NCBI RefSeq assembly: GCF_051014445.1
Contig: NW_027488379.1
Location: 3,038,001 to 3,102,000 of the forward strand
Length of the DNA stretch: 64,000 bases
Source of the DNA: Colletes latitarsis
Taxonomy: Eukaryota > Arthropoda > Insecta > Hymenoptera > Colletidae
Direction: 5' to 3'
Every line of letters starts with the position of its first letter. Within the stretch, counting starts at the first letter, position 1. A program made the position numbers and the translations under genes. The notes under the pieces were generated by a model. It made no database searches. It saw only the letters and a list, made by a program, of their open reading frames with translations, and was not told where the DNA came from. Shown in pieces: positions 1-12,700 of the stretch.

Positions 1-352
1 TCTGGGATTTGCCCTCAACATGCTCATACTTTCGCGTTTTTCATATACTAGTTGAACAGATCCTGGGTTTTTTCTGGTTTGGATCCCGTAGTAGTGTGAT
101 ACCACACTGAAGCATTCAATTAAACCTGGTTTCGATCAATATTTTAGAGGATAACGCAAGTTAGGTCTGGGATAGGTCTGGGATTTGCCCTCAACATGCT
201 CATACTTTCGCGTTTTTCATATACTAGTTGAACAGATCCTGGGTTTTTTCTGGTTTGGATCCCGTAGTAGTGTGGTACCACACTGAAACCGTCATTAAAC
301 CTGGTTTCGCTCAATATTTTAGAGGATAACACATGTTAGGTCTAGGTTAGGT
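1..352. repeat. Tandem pair of family A monomers
   Basis: The segment starting TCTGGGATTTGCCCTCAACA at 1 recurs at 177, an exact 176-bp step, and shares the unusual CAACATGCTC and CATATACTAG variants. The copies diverge after the GTAGTAGTGTG segment (GTGATACC versus GTGGTACC, and AGCATTC versus ACCGTC). Confidence 0.85.
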
Positions 353-891
353 CTGGGATTTGCTCTCATCAGGCTCATTCTTTCGCATATGTCTCATACT
401 TGATGGCTAGATCCTGGGCTTTTTCTGGATTGCATCACGTAATAACGTAGTACCACACTGAAACAGTCAATGAAACCTGGTTTCCATCAATATTTTAGAG
501 GACAACGCAAGTTAGGTCTAGGTAAGGCCTGAGATTTTCACTGATCAGACTCATACATTCGCATTCCTCACATACTTGTTGAACTGATCCTGGGTTTTTT
601 CTGGCTTGGATCACGTAGTAATGTGGTACCACACTGAAACATTCAACTAACCTGGTTTCGATCAATATTTTGGAGGATAACGCAAGTTAGGTCTGGGATA
701 GGTCTGGGATTTGCTCTCATCAGGCTCATTCTTTCGCATATTTCTCATACTTGATGGCTAGATCCTGAGCTTTTTGTGGATTGCATCACGTAGTAATGAA
801 GTACAACACTGAAACAGTCAATTAAACCTGGTTTCCATCAATATTTTAGAGGACAACGCAAGTTAGGTCTGGGATAGGTCTGGGATTTGCC

Positions 892-1243
892 CTCATCAGG
901 CTCATACTGTCGCGTTTTTCACATACTTGTTGAACAGATCCTGGGTTTTTTCTGGTTTGGATCCCGTAGTAGTGTGGTACCACACTGAAACAGTCCATTA
1001 AACCTGGTTTCGCTCAATATTTTAGAGGATAACGCATGCTAGGTGTAGGTCAGGCCTGGTTTTTTCACTCATCAGGCTCATACTGTCGCGTTTTTCACAT
1101 ACTTGTTGAACAGATCCTGGGTTTTTTCTGGTTTGGATCCCGTAGTAGTGTGGTACCACACTGAAACAGTCCATTAAACCTGGTTTCGCTCAATATTTTA
1201 GAGGATAACGCATGTTAGGTCTAGGTCAGGCCTGGTTTTTTCA
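892..1243. repeat. Single-monomer tandem duplication
   Basis: CTCATACTGTCGCG occurs at 901 and again at 1077, an exact 176-bp step. The two copies share the rare ACTGTCGCG change and the CAGTCCATTAAACC variant, so the monomer was duplicated recently. The duplicated part runs to about 1210-1240, after which sequence differs. Confidence 0.85.
971..986. other. Perfect 16-bp palindrome around GGTACC (example)
   Basis: AGTGTGGTACCACACT reads the same on both strands. Another instance is at 18550-18565. The commoner form is the 12-bp TGTGGTACCACA (for example 29476-29487), produced where GTAGTAATG precedes. In GCGGTACCACACCG monomers only the central GGTACC, a KpnI site, stays palindromic. Once per monomer this is the most symmetric element of the unit and a candidate dimer-protein site. 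No binding protein can be named from sequence. Confidence 0.85.
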
Positions 1244-1347
1244 CTCATCAGACTCATACTTTCGCATTCTTCACATACTTGTTGAACGGATCCTGCGTTT
1301 TTTCTGGTTTGGATCACGTAGTTATGTGGGTCCACACTGAAACAATC

Positions 1348-2405
1348 AATTAAACCTGGTCTTTATAAATATTTTAGAGGATAACGCATGTTAGGTCTGG
1401 GATAGGTCTGGGATTTGCCCTCATCAGACTCATACTTTCGCACACTTCACATACTCGTTGAACAGATCCTCTGTTATTTTCTGGTTTGGATCACATAGTA
1501 ATGTGGTACCACACTGAAACAGTCGATTAAACCTGGTTTCGATCAATATTTTTGAGGATAACGCATGTTAGGTCTAGGTTAGGCCTGGGATTTTCACTCA
1601 TCAGACTCATACTTTCGCATTCTTCACATACTGGTTGAACGGATCCTGGGTTTTTTCTGGTTTGGATCACGTAGTAATGTGGGTCCACACTGAAACAATC
1701 AATTAAACCTGGTCTTGATAAATATTTTAGAGGATAACGCATGTTAGGTCTAGGTTAGGCCTGAGATTTTCACTGATCAGACTCATACTTTCGCATTCTT
1801 CACATACTTGTAGAACGGATCCTGGGTTTTTACTGGTTTGGATCACGTAGTAATATGGTACCACACTGAGTCATTCAATTAAACCTGGTCTTTATAAATA
1901 TTTTAGAGGATAACGCATGTTAGGTCTGGGATAGGTCTGGGATTTGCCCTCATCAGACTCATACTTTCGCACACTTCACATACTCGTTGAACAGATCCTC
2001 TGTTATTTTCTGGTTTGGATCACATAGTAATGTGGTACCACACTGAAACAGTCGATTAAACCTGGTTTCGATCAATATTTTTGAGGATAACGCATGTTAG
2101 GTCTAGGTTAGGCCTGGGATTTTCACTCATCAGACTCATACTTTCGCATTCTTCACATACTGGTTGAACGGATCCTGGGTTTTTTCTGGTTTGGATCACG
2201 TAGTAATGTGGGTCCACACTGAAACAATCAATTAAACCTGGTCTTGATAAATATTTTAGAGGATAACGCATGTTAGGTCTAGGTTAGGCCTGAGATTTTC
2301 ACTGATCAGACTCATACTTTCGCATTCTTCACATACTTGTAGAACGGATCCTGGGTTTTTACTGGTTTGGATCACGTAGTAATATGGTACCACACTGAAA
2401 CATTC
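1348..2405. repeat. Three-monomer tandem duplication (529 bp x 2)
   Basis: 1348-1876 and 1877-2405 match almost base for base at an offset of 529 bp, which is three monomers plus one base. Shared private variants include TCTGTTATTTTCTGG, TCACATAGTAATG and GGGTCCACACTG. The match starts near TCAATTAAACCTGGTCTTT and ends at CCACACTGA, where the first copy reads GTCATTC and the second reads AACATTC. Confidence 0.92.
1568..1589. other. Eleven-base internal direct repeat (example)
   Basis: TTAGGTCTAGG at 1568-1578 is followed at once by TTAGGCCTGGG at 1579-1589. In family B the same place reads TTATGTCTCGG then TTAGGTCTGGG, so the pair predates the split of the families but is better kept in family A. 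It probably reflects an old local duplication inside the monomer. Confidence 0.75.
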
Positions 2406-4379
2406 AATTAAACCTGGTTTCGATCAATATTTTAGAGGATAACGCAAGTTAGGTCTGGGATAGGTCCGGGGTTTGCCCTCATCAGGCTGATACTTTCGCG
2501 TTTTTCACATACTTGTTGAACAGATCCTGGGTTTTTTCTGGTTTGGGTCACGTAGTAGTGTGATACTACACTGAAACATGCAGTTTACCTGGTCTTGATA
2601 AACATTTTAGAGGATAACGCATGTTAGGTCTGGGTTAGGTCTAGGATTTGCCCTCATCAGGCTCATTCTTTCGCATATTTCTCATACTAGATGGCTAGAT
2701 CCTGGGCTGTTTCTGGATTGTATGACTTAGTAATGTGGTACCACACTGAAACAGTCAATTAAACCTGGTTTCGATCAATATTTTAGAGGATAACGCAAGT
2801 TAGGTCTATGTCAGGCCTGGGATTTGCCCTCATGAGGGTCATACTTTCGCAGTTTTAACATACATGTTGACCTGATCGAGGGTTTTTTCTGCTGTGGATC
2901 ACGTAGTAAAGTGGTACCACACTGAAACATTCAATCAAACCTGGTCTTGATAAATATTTTAGAGGATAACGCATGTTAGGTCTAGGTTAGGTCTGGGATT
3001 TGCTCTCATCAGGCTCATTCTTTCGCATATTTCTCATACTTGTTGAACAGATCCTGGGTTTTTTCTGGTTTGGATCCCGTAGTAGTGTGGTACCACACTG
3101 AAACAGTCCATCAAACCTGGTTTCGCTCAATATTTTAGAGGATAACGCATGTTAGGTCAAGGTTAGGTCTAAGATTTGCCCTCATCAGGCTCACAGTTTC
3201 GAGTTCTTCACATACTTGTTGAACCGATCCTGGGTTTTTTCTGGTTTGGGTCACGAAGTAGTGTGGTACCACACTGAAACAGTCCATTAAACCTGGTTTC
3301 GCTCAATATTTTAGAGGATAACGCATGTTAGGTCTAGGTTAGGTCTGGGATTTGCTCTCATTAAGTTCATTCTTTCGCATATTTCTTATACTTGATGGCT
3401 AGATCATGGGCTTTTTCTGGATTGCATCACGTAGTAATGTGGTGCCACACTGAAACAGTCCATTAAATCTGGTTTTGATCACTATTTTAGAGAATAATTC
3501 ATGTTAGGTCTAGGTTAGGCCTGGGATTTTCACTCATCAGACTCATACTTTCGAATTCTTCACATACTTGTAGAACGGATCCTGGGTTTTTTCTGGTTTG
3601 GATCACGTAGTAATGTGGGACCACACTGAAACAGTCGACTAAACCTGGTTTCGATCAATATTTTATAGAATAATTCATGTTAGGTCTGGGATAGGTATGG
3701 GATTTGCCCTCATCAGACTCATACTTTCGCACACTTCACATACTCGTTGAACAGATCCTGGGTTATTTTCTGGATTGGATCACATAGTAATGTGGTACCA
3801 CACTGAAACAGTCGATTAAACCAGGTTTCGATCAATATTTTTGAGGATAACGCATGTTAGGTCTAGGTTAGGCCTGGGATTTTCACTCATCAGACTCATA
3901 CTTTCGCATTCTTCACATACTTGTTGAACGGATCCTGGGTTTTTTCTGGTTTGGATCACGTTGTAGTGTGGGACCACACTGAAACAATCAATTAAACCTG
4001 GTCTTGAGAAATATTTTAAAGGATAACGCATGTTAGGTTTGGGTTAGGTCTAGGATTTGCCCTCAGAAGGCTCATACTTTCGCATATCTCTCATACTTCA
4101 TGGCTAGATCCTGGGCTGTTTCTGGATTGTATCACGTAGTAATGTGGTACCTCGCTGAAGCGGTCAATTAAACCTGGTTTCGATCAATATTTTAGAGGAT
4201 AACGCAAGGTAGGTCTGGCATAGGTCTGGGATTCGCCCTCATCAGGCTCATACTTTCGCGTTTTTCACATACTTGTTGAACAGATCCTGGGTTTTTTCTG
4301 GTTTGTATCACGTAGTAGTGTGGTACCCCACTGAAACAGTCCATTAAACCTGGTTTGGATGAATATTTTAGAGGATAAC

Positions 4380-4470
4380 GCATGTAAGGTCTAGGTAAGT
4401 TCTGGTATTTCCAATCATCTGGCTCATACATTCGCATTTTTCGCATACTTGTTGGCCAGATCATGGCCTT
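4380..4470. other. Junction between family A and family B
   Basis: Up to about 4400 the monomer reads as family A (GGATAACGCATGTAAGG). From TTCTGGTATTTCCAATCATC at about 4400 onward it reads as family B, with CATCTGGCTCAT and CTTGTTGGCC, and the next monomers all have CACACCGAAAC. The change happens within one monomer and in register, with no inserted DNA. A recombination joint between two diverged satellite families is the simplest reading. Confidence 0.85.
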
Positions 4471-7400
4471 TTTCTGCTTTGGATCACGTAGTAATTCGGT
4501 ACCACACCGAAACAGTCAATTAAACCTGGTTGCGATTAATATTTTAGAGGATAACGACGGTTATGTCTCGGTTTGGTCTGGGATTTGCCCTCATGTGGCT
4601 CGTACATTCGCATTTTGCGCATACTTGTTGGCCAGATCCTGGCCTTTTTCTGGTTTGGATCACGTAGTAATGCGGTACCACACCGAAACAGTCAATTAAA
4701 CCTGGTTGCGGTTAATATTTTAGAGGATAACGCTGGTTATGTCAGGCATAGTTCTGGTATTTGCAATCATCTGGCTCATACTTTCGCATTATTCGCATAC
4801 TTGTTGGCCAGAACCTGGCCTCTTTCTGGTTTGGATCATCGTAGTAATGAGGTTCCACACCGAAACAGTCAATTAAACTGGTTGCGATTAATATTTTAGA
4901 GGATAACGCCGGTTATGTCTAGGTTAGGTCTGGTATTTGCCCCCATCTGGCTCGTACTTTCGCATTTTTCGCATTCTTTTTGGCCAGATCCTGGACTTTT
5001 TCTGATTTGGATCCCGTAGTAATGTGGTACCACACTGAAACAGTCAATAAAAGCTGGTTCCGATTAGTATTTTAGAGGATAACGCTGGTTATGTCTCGGT
5101 TAGGTCTGGGATTTGCCCCCATCTGGCTCGTACTTTCGCATTTTTCGCATTCTTCTTGGCCAGATCCTGGGCTTTTTCTGATTTGGATCCCGTAGTAATG
5201 TGGTACCACACTGAAACAGTCAATAAAAGCTGGTTCCGATTAGTATTTTAGAGGATAACGCTGGTTATGTCTCGGTTTGGTCTGGGATTTGCCCTCATCT
5301 GGCTCGTACATTCGCATTTTGCGCATACTTGTTGGCCAGATCCTGGCCTTTTTCTGATTTGGATCCCGTAGTAATGTGGTTCCACACCGAAACAGTCAAT
5401 TGAACCTGGTTGCGATTAATATTTTAGAGGATAACGCCGGTTATGTCTCGGTTAGGGCTGGTATTTGCCCTCATCTGGCTCGGACTTTCGCGATTTCTCA
5501 TAGTTGTGGACCAGATCTTGGGTTTTTTGTGGATTGGATCCCGTCGTGTTGTGGTTCCACACCGAAACAGTCAATTAAACCTGGTTGCGATTAATGTTTT
5601 AGAGGATAACGCCGGTTATGTCTAGGTTAGGTCTGGTATTTGCCCTCATCTCGCTCGTACTTTAGTATCTTTCGCTTCCTTGTTGGCCTCATCCTAGCCT
5701 TTTTATGGTTTGGATCACGTAGTAATGCGGTACCACACCGAAACTGTCAACTAAACCTGGTTGCGATAAATATTTTAGTTGATAACGCCGGTTTTGTCAC
5801 GGTTAGGTCTAGGATTTGCCCTCATCTGCCTCGTACTTTCGCACGTTTCGCATACTTTTTGGCCAGATCCTGGGCTTTTTCTGGTTTGGATCACGTAGTA
5901 ATGTGGTACCACACTGTCAATAAAAGGTGGTTCCGCTTAGTATTTTAGAGGATAACGCTGGTTATGCCTGGGATAGTTCAGGTATTTGCAATCATCTGGT
6001 TCATACTTTCGAGTTTTTCTCATACTTGTTGGCCAGATCCTGGGTTTTTTCTGGTTTGGATCACGTAGGAATGCGGTACCACACCGAAACAGTCAATTAA
6101 ACCTGGTTGCGATTAATATTTTACAGGATAACGCTGGTTATGTCTCGGCTAGGTCTGGGATTTGCCCCCATCTGGCTCGTACTTTCGCATTTTTCGCATT
6201 CTTGTTGGCCAGATCCTGGGATTTTCTGATTTGGATCCCGTAGTAATGTGGTACCACACTGAAACAGTCAATAAAAGCTGGTTCCGATTAGTATTTTAGA
6301 GGATAACGCTGGTTATGTCAGGCATAGTTTTGGTATTTGCAATCATCTGGCTCATACTTTCGCGTTTTTCGCACACTTGTTGGCCAGACCCTGCCCCTTT
6401 TCTGGTTTGGATCACGTAGTAATGTGGTACCACACTGAAACAGTCAATAGAAGCTGGTTCCGATAAGTATTTTAGAGGATAACGCCGGCTATGTCTAGGT
6501 TAGGTCTGGTATTTGCCCTCATCTCGCTCGTACTTTAGCATCTTTCGCTTACTTGTTGGCCTCATCCTAGCCTTATTATGGTTTGGATCACGTAGTAATG
6601 CGGTACCACACCGAAACAGTCAATTAAACCTGGTTGCGATAAACATTTTAGTGGCTAACGCCGGTTATGTCACGGTTAGATCTAGGATTTGCCCTCATCT
6701 GCCTCGTACTTTCGCACGTTTCGCATACTTGTTGGCCAGATCCTGGGCTTTTTCTGGTTTGGATCACGTAGTAATATGGTACCACACTGTCAATAAATGC
6801 TGGTTCCGCTTAGTATTTTAGAGGATAACGCTGGTTATGCCTGGGATAGTTCTGGTATTTGTAATCATCTTGGTCATACTTTCGCGTTTTTCGCATACTT
6901 GTTGGCCAGATCCTGGGTTTTTTCTGTTTTGGATCCCGTAGTAATGAGGTTCCACACCGAAACAGTCAATTAAACTGGTTGCGATTAATATTTTAGGGGA
7001 TAACGCCGGTTACGTCTCGGTTAGGTCTGGGATTTTCCCTCATCTAGCTCGCACTTTCGCGTTTCTCGCATTCTTGTTGGCCCGATCCTGGGATTTTTCT
7101 GGTTTGGATCACGTAGTAATGTGTTACCACACTGAAACAGTCATTAAAAGCATGTTCCGATTCGTATTTTAGAGGATAACGCTGGTAATGTCAGGGTTAG
7201 TTCTGGTATTTGCAATCATCTGGCTCATACTTTCGCATTTTTCTCATCCTTGTTGGCAAGATCCTGGCCTTTCTCTGGTTTGGATCACGTAGTAATGCGG
7301 TACCACACGGAAACAGTCAATTAAACCTGGATGCGATTAATATTTTAGGGGATAACGCCGGTTATGTCTCGGGTAGGTCTGGGATTTGTCCTCATCTGGC

Positions 7401-8644
7401 TCGTACTGTCGCGTTTCTCGCATTCTTGTTGGCCCGATCCTGGGATTTTTCTGGTTTGGATCACGTAGTAATGTGTTACCACACTGAAACAGTCATTAAA
7501 AGCATGTTCCGATTCGTATTTTAGAGGATAACGCTGGTTATGTCAGGGTTAGTTCTGGTATTTGCAATCATCTGGCTCATACTTTCGCATTTTTCTCATC
7601 CTTGTTGGCAAGATCCTGGCCTTTCTCTGGTTTGGATCACGTAGTAATGCGGTAACACACTGAAACAGGTAATTAAACCTGGTTGCAGTTAATATTTTAG
7701 AGGATAACGCCGGTTATGTCTCGGTTAGGTCTGGGATTTGCCCTCATCTGGATCGTTCTTTCGCATTTTTCGCATACTTGTTGGCCAGATCCTGGGTTCT
7801 TTCTGGTTTGGATCCCGTAGTAATGTGGTTCCACAACGAAACAGTCAATTAAACCTGGTTGCGATTAATATTTTAGCGGATAACGCCGGTTATGTCTGGG
7901 TTAGGTCTGGGATTTTCCCTCATGTGGCTCGTACTTTCGCATTTTTCGCATTCTTGTTGGCCCGATCCTGGGATTTTTCTGGTTTGGATCACGTAGCAGT
8001 GTGTTACCACACTGAAACAGTCATTAAAAGCATGTTCCGATTCGTATTTTAGAGGATAACGCCGGTTATGTCTGGGTTAGGTCTGGTGTTTGCCCTCATC
8101 TGGATCGTTCTTTCGCATTTTTCGCATACTTGTTGGCCAGATCCTGGGTTCTTTCTGGTTTGGATCCCGTAGTAATGTGGTTCCACACCGAAACAGTCAA
8201 TTAAACCTGGGTGCGATTAATACTTTAGAGGATAACGCCGGTTATGTCTGGGTTAGGTCTGGTGTTTGCCCTCATCTGGCTCGTACTTTCGCAAGTTTCG
8301 CATACTTTTTGGCCAGATCCTGGCCTTTTTCTGGTTTGGATCACGTAGTAATGCGGTACCACACCGAAACAGTCAATTAAACCTGGTTGCGATTAATATT
8401 TTAGAGGATAACGACGGTTATGTCTCGGTTTGGTCTGGGATTTGCCCTCATCTGGCTCGTACTTTCGCATTTTTCGCATACTTGTTGGCCAGATCATGGC
8501 CTTTTTCTGGTTTGGATCACGTAGTAATGCGGTACCACACCGAAACAGTCAATTAAACCTGGTTGCGATTAATATTTTAGAGGATAACGACGGTTATGTC
8601 TCGGTTTGGTCTGGGATTTGCCCTCATCTGGCTCGTACTTTCGC
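4470..8644. repeat. Mixed family B monomers, no long-range HOR seen
   Basis: Standard family B monomers in irregular order. One early +1 monomer has GATCATCG at 4834. Two 170-bp monomers lack GAAACA, with ACACTGTC at 5911 and 6784. The segment near 6781-6895 (ACTGTCAATAAATGCTGG, then TTTGTAATCATCTTGG) reappears near 9590-9700 at an offset of 2,809 bp. No gene or unique DNA was found. Confidence 0.8.
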
Positions 8645-10161
8645 ATTTTTCTCATACTTGTTGGCCAGATCCTGGGCTTTATCTGGTTTGGATCACGTAG
8701 TAATGCGTTACCACACCGAAACAGTCAAATAAACCTGGTTGCGATTAATATTTTAGAGGATAACGCCGGTTCTGTCTCGATTAGGTCTGAGATTTGCCCT
8801 CGTCTGGCTCGTACTTTCGCATTTTTCGCATTCTTTTTGGCCAGATCCTGGCCTTTTTCTGGCTTGGACCACGTAGTAGTGTGGTACCAAGCGGAAACAG
8901 TCAATTAAATCTGGTTGCGAATAATATTTTAGAGGATAACGCTGGTTATGTCTCGGATATTTCTGGTATTTGCAATCATCTGGCTCATACATTCGCGTTT
9001 TTCGCATAGTTGTTGGCCAGATCCTGGGTTTTTTCTGGTTTGGATCCCGTAGTAATGTGGTTGCACACGGGAACAGTCAGTTAAACCTGGTTGCGATTAA
9101 TATTTTAGAGAATAACGCCGGTTATATCTCGATTAGGTCTGGTATTTGCCCTCATCTGGCTCGTACTTTCGCATTTTTCGCATACTTGTTGGCCAGATTC
9201 TGGACTATATATGGCTTGGACCACGTAGTAATGTGGCACCACACAGAACCAGTCAACTAAACCTGGTTGCGATTAATATTTTAGAGGATAACGCTGGTTA
9301 TGTCTCGGTGACGTCTGGGATTTGCCCCCATCTGGCTCGTACTTTCACGTTTTTCGCATACTTGTTGGCCAGATCCTGGCCTTTTTCTTGTTTGGATCAC
9401 GTAGTAACGTGGTGCCACACTGAAACAGTCAATAGAGGCTGGTTCCGATCAGTATTTTAGAGGATAACGCTGGTTATGTGTGAGTTAGTTCTGGTATTTG
9501 CAATCATCTGGATCGTACTTTCGCATTTTTCGCATACTTGTCGGCCAGATCCTGGGCTTTCTCTGGTTTGGATCACGTAGTAATATGGTACCACACTGTC
9601 AATAAATGCTGGTTCCGCTTAGTATTTTAGAGGATAACGCTGGTTATGCCTGGGATAGTTCTGGTATTTGTAATCATCTTGGTCATACTTTCGCGTTTTT
9701 CTCATACTTGTTGGCCAGATCCTGGGCTTTATCTGGTTTGGATCACGTAGTAATGCGTTACCACACCGAAACAGTCAAATAAACCTGGTTGCGATTAATA
9801 TTTTAGAGGATAACGCCGGTTCTGTCTCGATTAGGTCTGAGATTTGCCCTCGTCTGGCTCGTACTTTCGCATTTTTCGCATTCTTTTTGGCCAGATCCTG
9901 GCCTTTTTCTGGCTTGGACCACGTAGTAGTGTGGTACCAAGCGGAAACAGTCAATTAAATCTGGTTGCGAATAATATTTTAGAGGATAACGCTGGTTATG
10001 TCTCGGATATTTCTGGTATTTGCAATCATCTGGCTCATACATTCGCGTTTTTCGCATAGTTGTTGGCCAGATCCTGGGTTTTTTCTGGTTTGGATCCCGT
10101 AGTAATGTGGTTGCACACGGAAACAGTCAGTTAAACCTGGTTGCGATTAATATTTTAGAGG
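8645..10161. repeat. Duplication with 1,050-bp offset (8645-9111 and 9695-10161)
   Basis: The two 467-bp segments are nearly identical. They share TTTTTCTCATACTTG at 8646 and 9696, CCAAGCGGAAACAG and GTGGTTGCACACGG at 9058 and 10108. Single differences such as GGGAACAG versus GGAAACAG were seen. The offset of 1,050 is six monomers minus six bases, explained by the 170-bp monomer (ACACTGTC at 9593) lying between them. Confidence 0.92.
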
Positions 10162-12700
10162 ATAACGCCGGTTATGTCTCGGTTTGGTCTGGGATTTCCC
10201 CTCATCTGGCTCGTACTTTCGCATTTTTCGCATTCTTGTTGGCCCGATCCTGGGATTTTTCTGGTTTGGATCACGTAGTAATCTGTTACCACACTGAAGC
10301 AGTCATTAAAAGCATGATCCGATTCGTATTTTAAAGGATAACGCTGGTTATGTCAGGGTTAGTTCTGGTATTTGCAATCATCTTGCTCATACTTTCGCAT
10401 TTTTCTCATCCTTGTTGGCCAGATCCTGGCGTTTCTCTGGTTTGGATCACGTTGTAATGCGGTACCACACCGAAACAGTCAATTAAACCTGGTTGAGATT
10501 AATATTTTAGCGGATAACGCCGGTTATGTCAGGGTTAGGTCTGGTATTTGCCCTCATCTGGCTCATAGCTTCGCAATTTTCGCATACTTGTTGGCCATAT
10601 CCTGGGTTTTTTTCTGGTTTGGATCCCGTAGTAATGTGGTACCACACTGAAACATTCAATTAAACCTGGTTGCGATTAATATCTTAGAGGATAACGCCGT
10701 TTATGTCTCGGGTAGGTCTGGGATTTGCCCACATCTGGCTCGTACTTTCGCATTTTTCGCATTCTTGTTGGCCAGACCCTGGGGTCTTTCTGGTTTGGAT
10801 CACGTAGTAATGCGGTACCACATCGAAACAGTCAATTAAACTTGGTTGCGATTAATATTTTAGAGGATAACGCTGGTTATGTCTCGGTTAGGCCTGGGAT
10901 TTGCCCCCATCTGTCTCGTACTTTCGCATTTTTCGCATTCTTTTTGGCCAGATCCTGGGCTTTTTCTGATTTGGATCACGTAGTAATGTGGTACCACACT
11001 GAAACAGTCAATAAAAGCTGGTTCCGATTAGTATTTTAGAGGATAACGCTGGTTATGTCTGTGTTAGTTCTGGTATTTGCTATCATCTGGCTCATACTTT
11101 CGCGTTTTTCGCACACTTGTTGGCCAGACGTTGGCCCTTCTCTGGTTTGTATCACGTAGTAATGTGTTACCACACTGAAACAGTCATTAAAAGCATGTTC
11201 CGATTCGTATTTTAGAGGATAACGCTGGTTATGTCAGGGCTAGTTCTGGTATTTGCAATCATCTGGCTCACACTTTCGCATTTTTCGCATTCTTGTTGGC
11301 CAGATACTGGCCTCTTTCTGGTTTGGATCACGTAGTAATGCGGTACCACACCGAAACAGTCAACTAAACCTGGTTGCGATAAATATTTTAGTGGATAACG
11401 CAGGTTTTGCCACGGTTATGTCTAGGATTTGCCCTCATCTGCCTCGTACTTTCGCCCGTTTCGCATACTTGTTGGCCAGATCCTGGGATTTTTCTGGTTT
11501 GGATCACGTAGTAATGTCTTACCACACTGAAGCAGTCATTAAAAGCATGTTCCGATTCGTATTTTAGAGGATAACGCTGGTTATGTCAGGGTTAGTTCTG
11601 GTATTTGCAATCATCTTGCTCATACTTTCGCATTTTTCTCATCCTTGTTGGCCAGATCCCGGCGTTTCTCTGGTTTGGGTCACGTAGTAATGTGGTTTCA
11701 CACCGAAACAGTCAATTAAACCTGGTTGCGATTAATATTTTAGAGGATAACGCTGGTTATGTCTGGGTTAGTTCTGATATTTGCAATCATCTGGCTCATA
11801 CTTTCGCATTTTTCGCATTCTTGTTGGCCAGATACTGGCCTCTTTCTGGTTTGGATCACGTAGTAATGCGGTACCATATCGAAACAGTCAATTAAACCTG
11901 GTTGCGATTAATATTTTAGAGGATAACGCCGGTTATGTCTCGGTTAGGTCTGGTATTTGCCCTCATCTGGCTCGTACTTTAGCATCTTTCGCTTCCTTGT
12001 TGGCCTCATCCTAGCCTTTTTATGGTTTGGATCACGTAGTAATGCGGTACCACACCGAAACAGTCAACTAAACCTGGTTGCGATAAATATTTTAGTGGAT
12101 AACGCCGGTTTTGCCACGGTTAGGTCTAGGATTTGCCCTCATCTGCCTCCTACTTTCGCACGATTCGCATACTTGTTGGCCAGATCCTGGGCTTTTTCTT
12201 GTTTGGATCACGTAGTAATGTGGTACCACACTGTCAACAAAAGGTGGTTCCGCTTAGTATTTTAGAGGATAACGCTGGTTATGCCTGGGATAGTTCTGGT
12301 ATTTGCAATCATCTGGCTCATACTTTCGCGTTTTTCGCATACTTGTTGGCCAGATCCTGGGTTTTTTCTGTTTTGGATCCCGTAGTAATGAGGTTCCACA
12401 CCGAAATAGTCAATTAAACTGGTTGCGATTAATATTTTAGAGGATAACGCCGGTTATGTCTCGATTAGGTCTGGTATTTGCCCTCATCTGGCTCGTACTT
12501 TCGCATTTTTCGCATACTTGTTGGCCAGATCCTGGCGTTTCTCTGGTTTGGATCACGTAGTAATACGGTACCACACCGAAACAGTCAATTAAACCTGGTT
12601 GGGATTAATATTTTACAGGATAACGCAGGTTATGTCTCGGTTTGGTCTGGGATTTGCTATCATCTGGCTCATACTTTCGCGTTTTTCGCACACTTGTTGG
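10162..12700. repeat. Mixed family B monomers
   Basis: An irregular succession of class a and class b monomers, including several TCATTAAAAGC-type 3' halves and one 170-bp monomer lacking GAAACA (ACACTGTC at 12228). Similar monomers recur locally, for example the ones with CATCTTGCTCATAC. I could not define a clean higher-order unit. No gene was found. Confidence 0.75.

Larger units (their letters stand above)
395..4175. repeat. Dispersed A2 monomer variant (GATGGCTAGATC type), five copies
   Basis: A second family A variant carries ATGGCTAGATC in place of TTGAACAGATC, usually with TCATTCTTTCGCATA upstream and CTGGATTGYATSAC downstream. Copies lie at about 402, 752, 2691, 3393 and 4099. They are interspersed singly among GTTGAAC monomers rather than clustered, so the arm is a mosaic of at least two old variants. 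The last copy sits close to the A/B junction. I saw no copy inside the main array. Confidence 0.8.
1..4400. repeat. Family A arm: divergent monomer subfamily (GTTGAAC type)
   Basis: About 25 monomers with diagnostic states that differ from the rest of the window: CTTGTTGAAC before GATCCTGGG, CATCAGRCTC instead of CATCTGGCTC, ACGCATGTTAGG or ACGCAAGTTAGG instead of ACGCYGGTTATG, and TTTCGATCAATATT or TCTTGATAAATATT instead of TTGCGATTAATATT. Neighbouring monomers differ more from each other here than in the main array, apart from recent local duplications. This resembles the older, less homogenised edge of a satellite array. That interpretation is inference, since the flank beyond position 1 is not seen. 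Confidence 0.9.

Noticed and set aside
1..4400. TTAGG words in GTTAGGTCTAGGTTAGG as telomere-like repeats
   Set aside because: TTAGG is a known arthropod telomere unit, but here it occurs only twice per monomer, with unrelated spacers, and is part of an 11-base internal repeat. It is not a telomere tract.
4200..4470. Transposon or other insertion at the A/B junction
   Set aside because: The monomer register runs through without extra bases. No terminal inverted repeats, target-site duplication or long terminal repeat is present.
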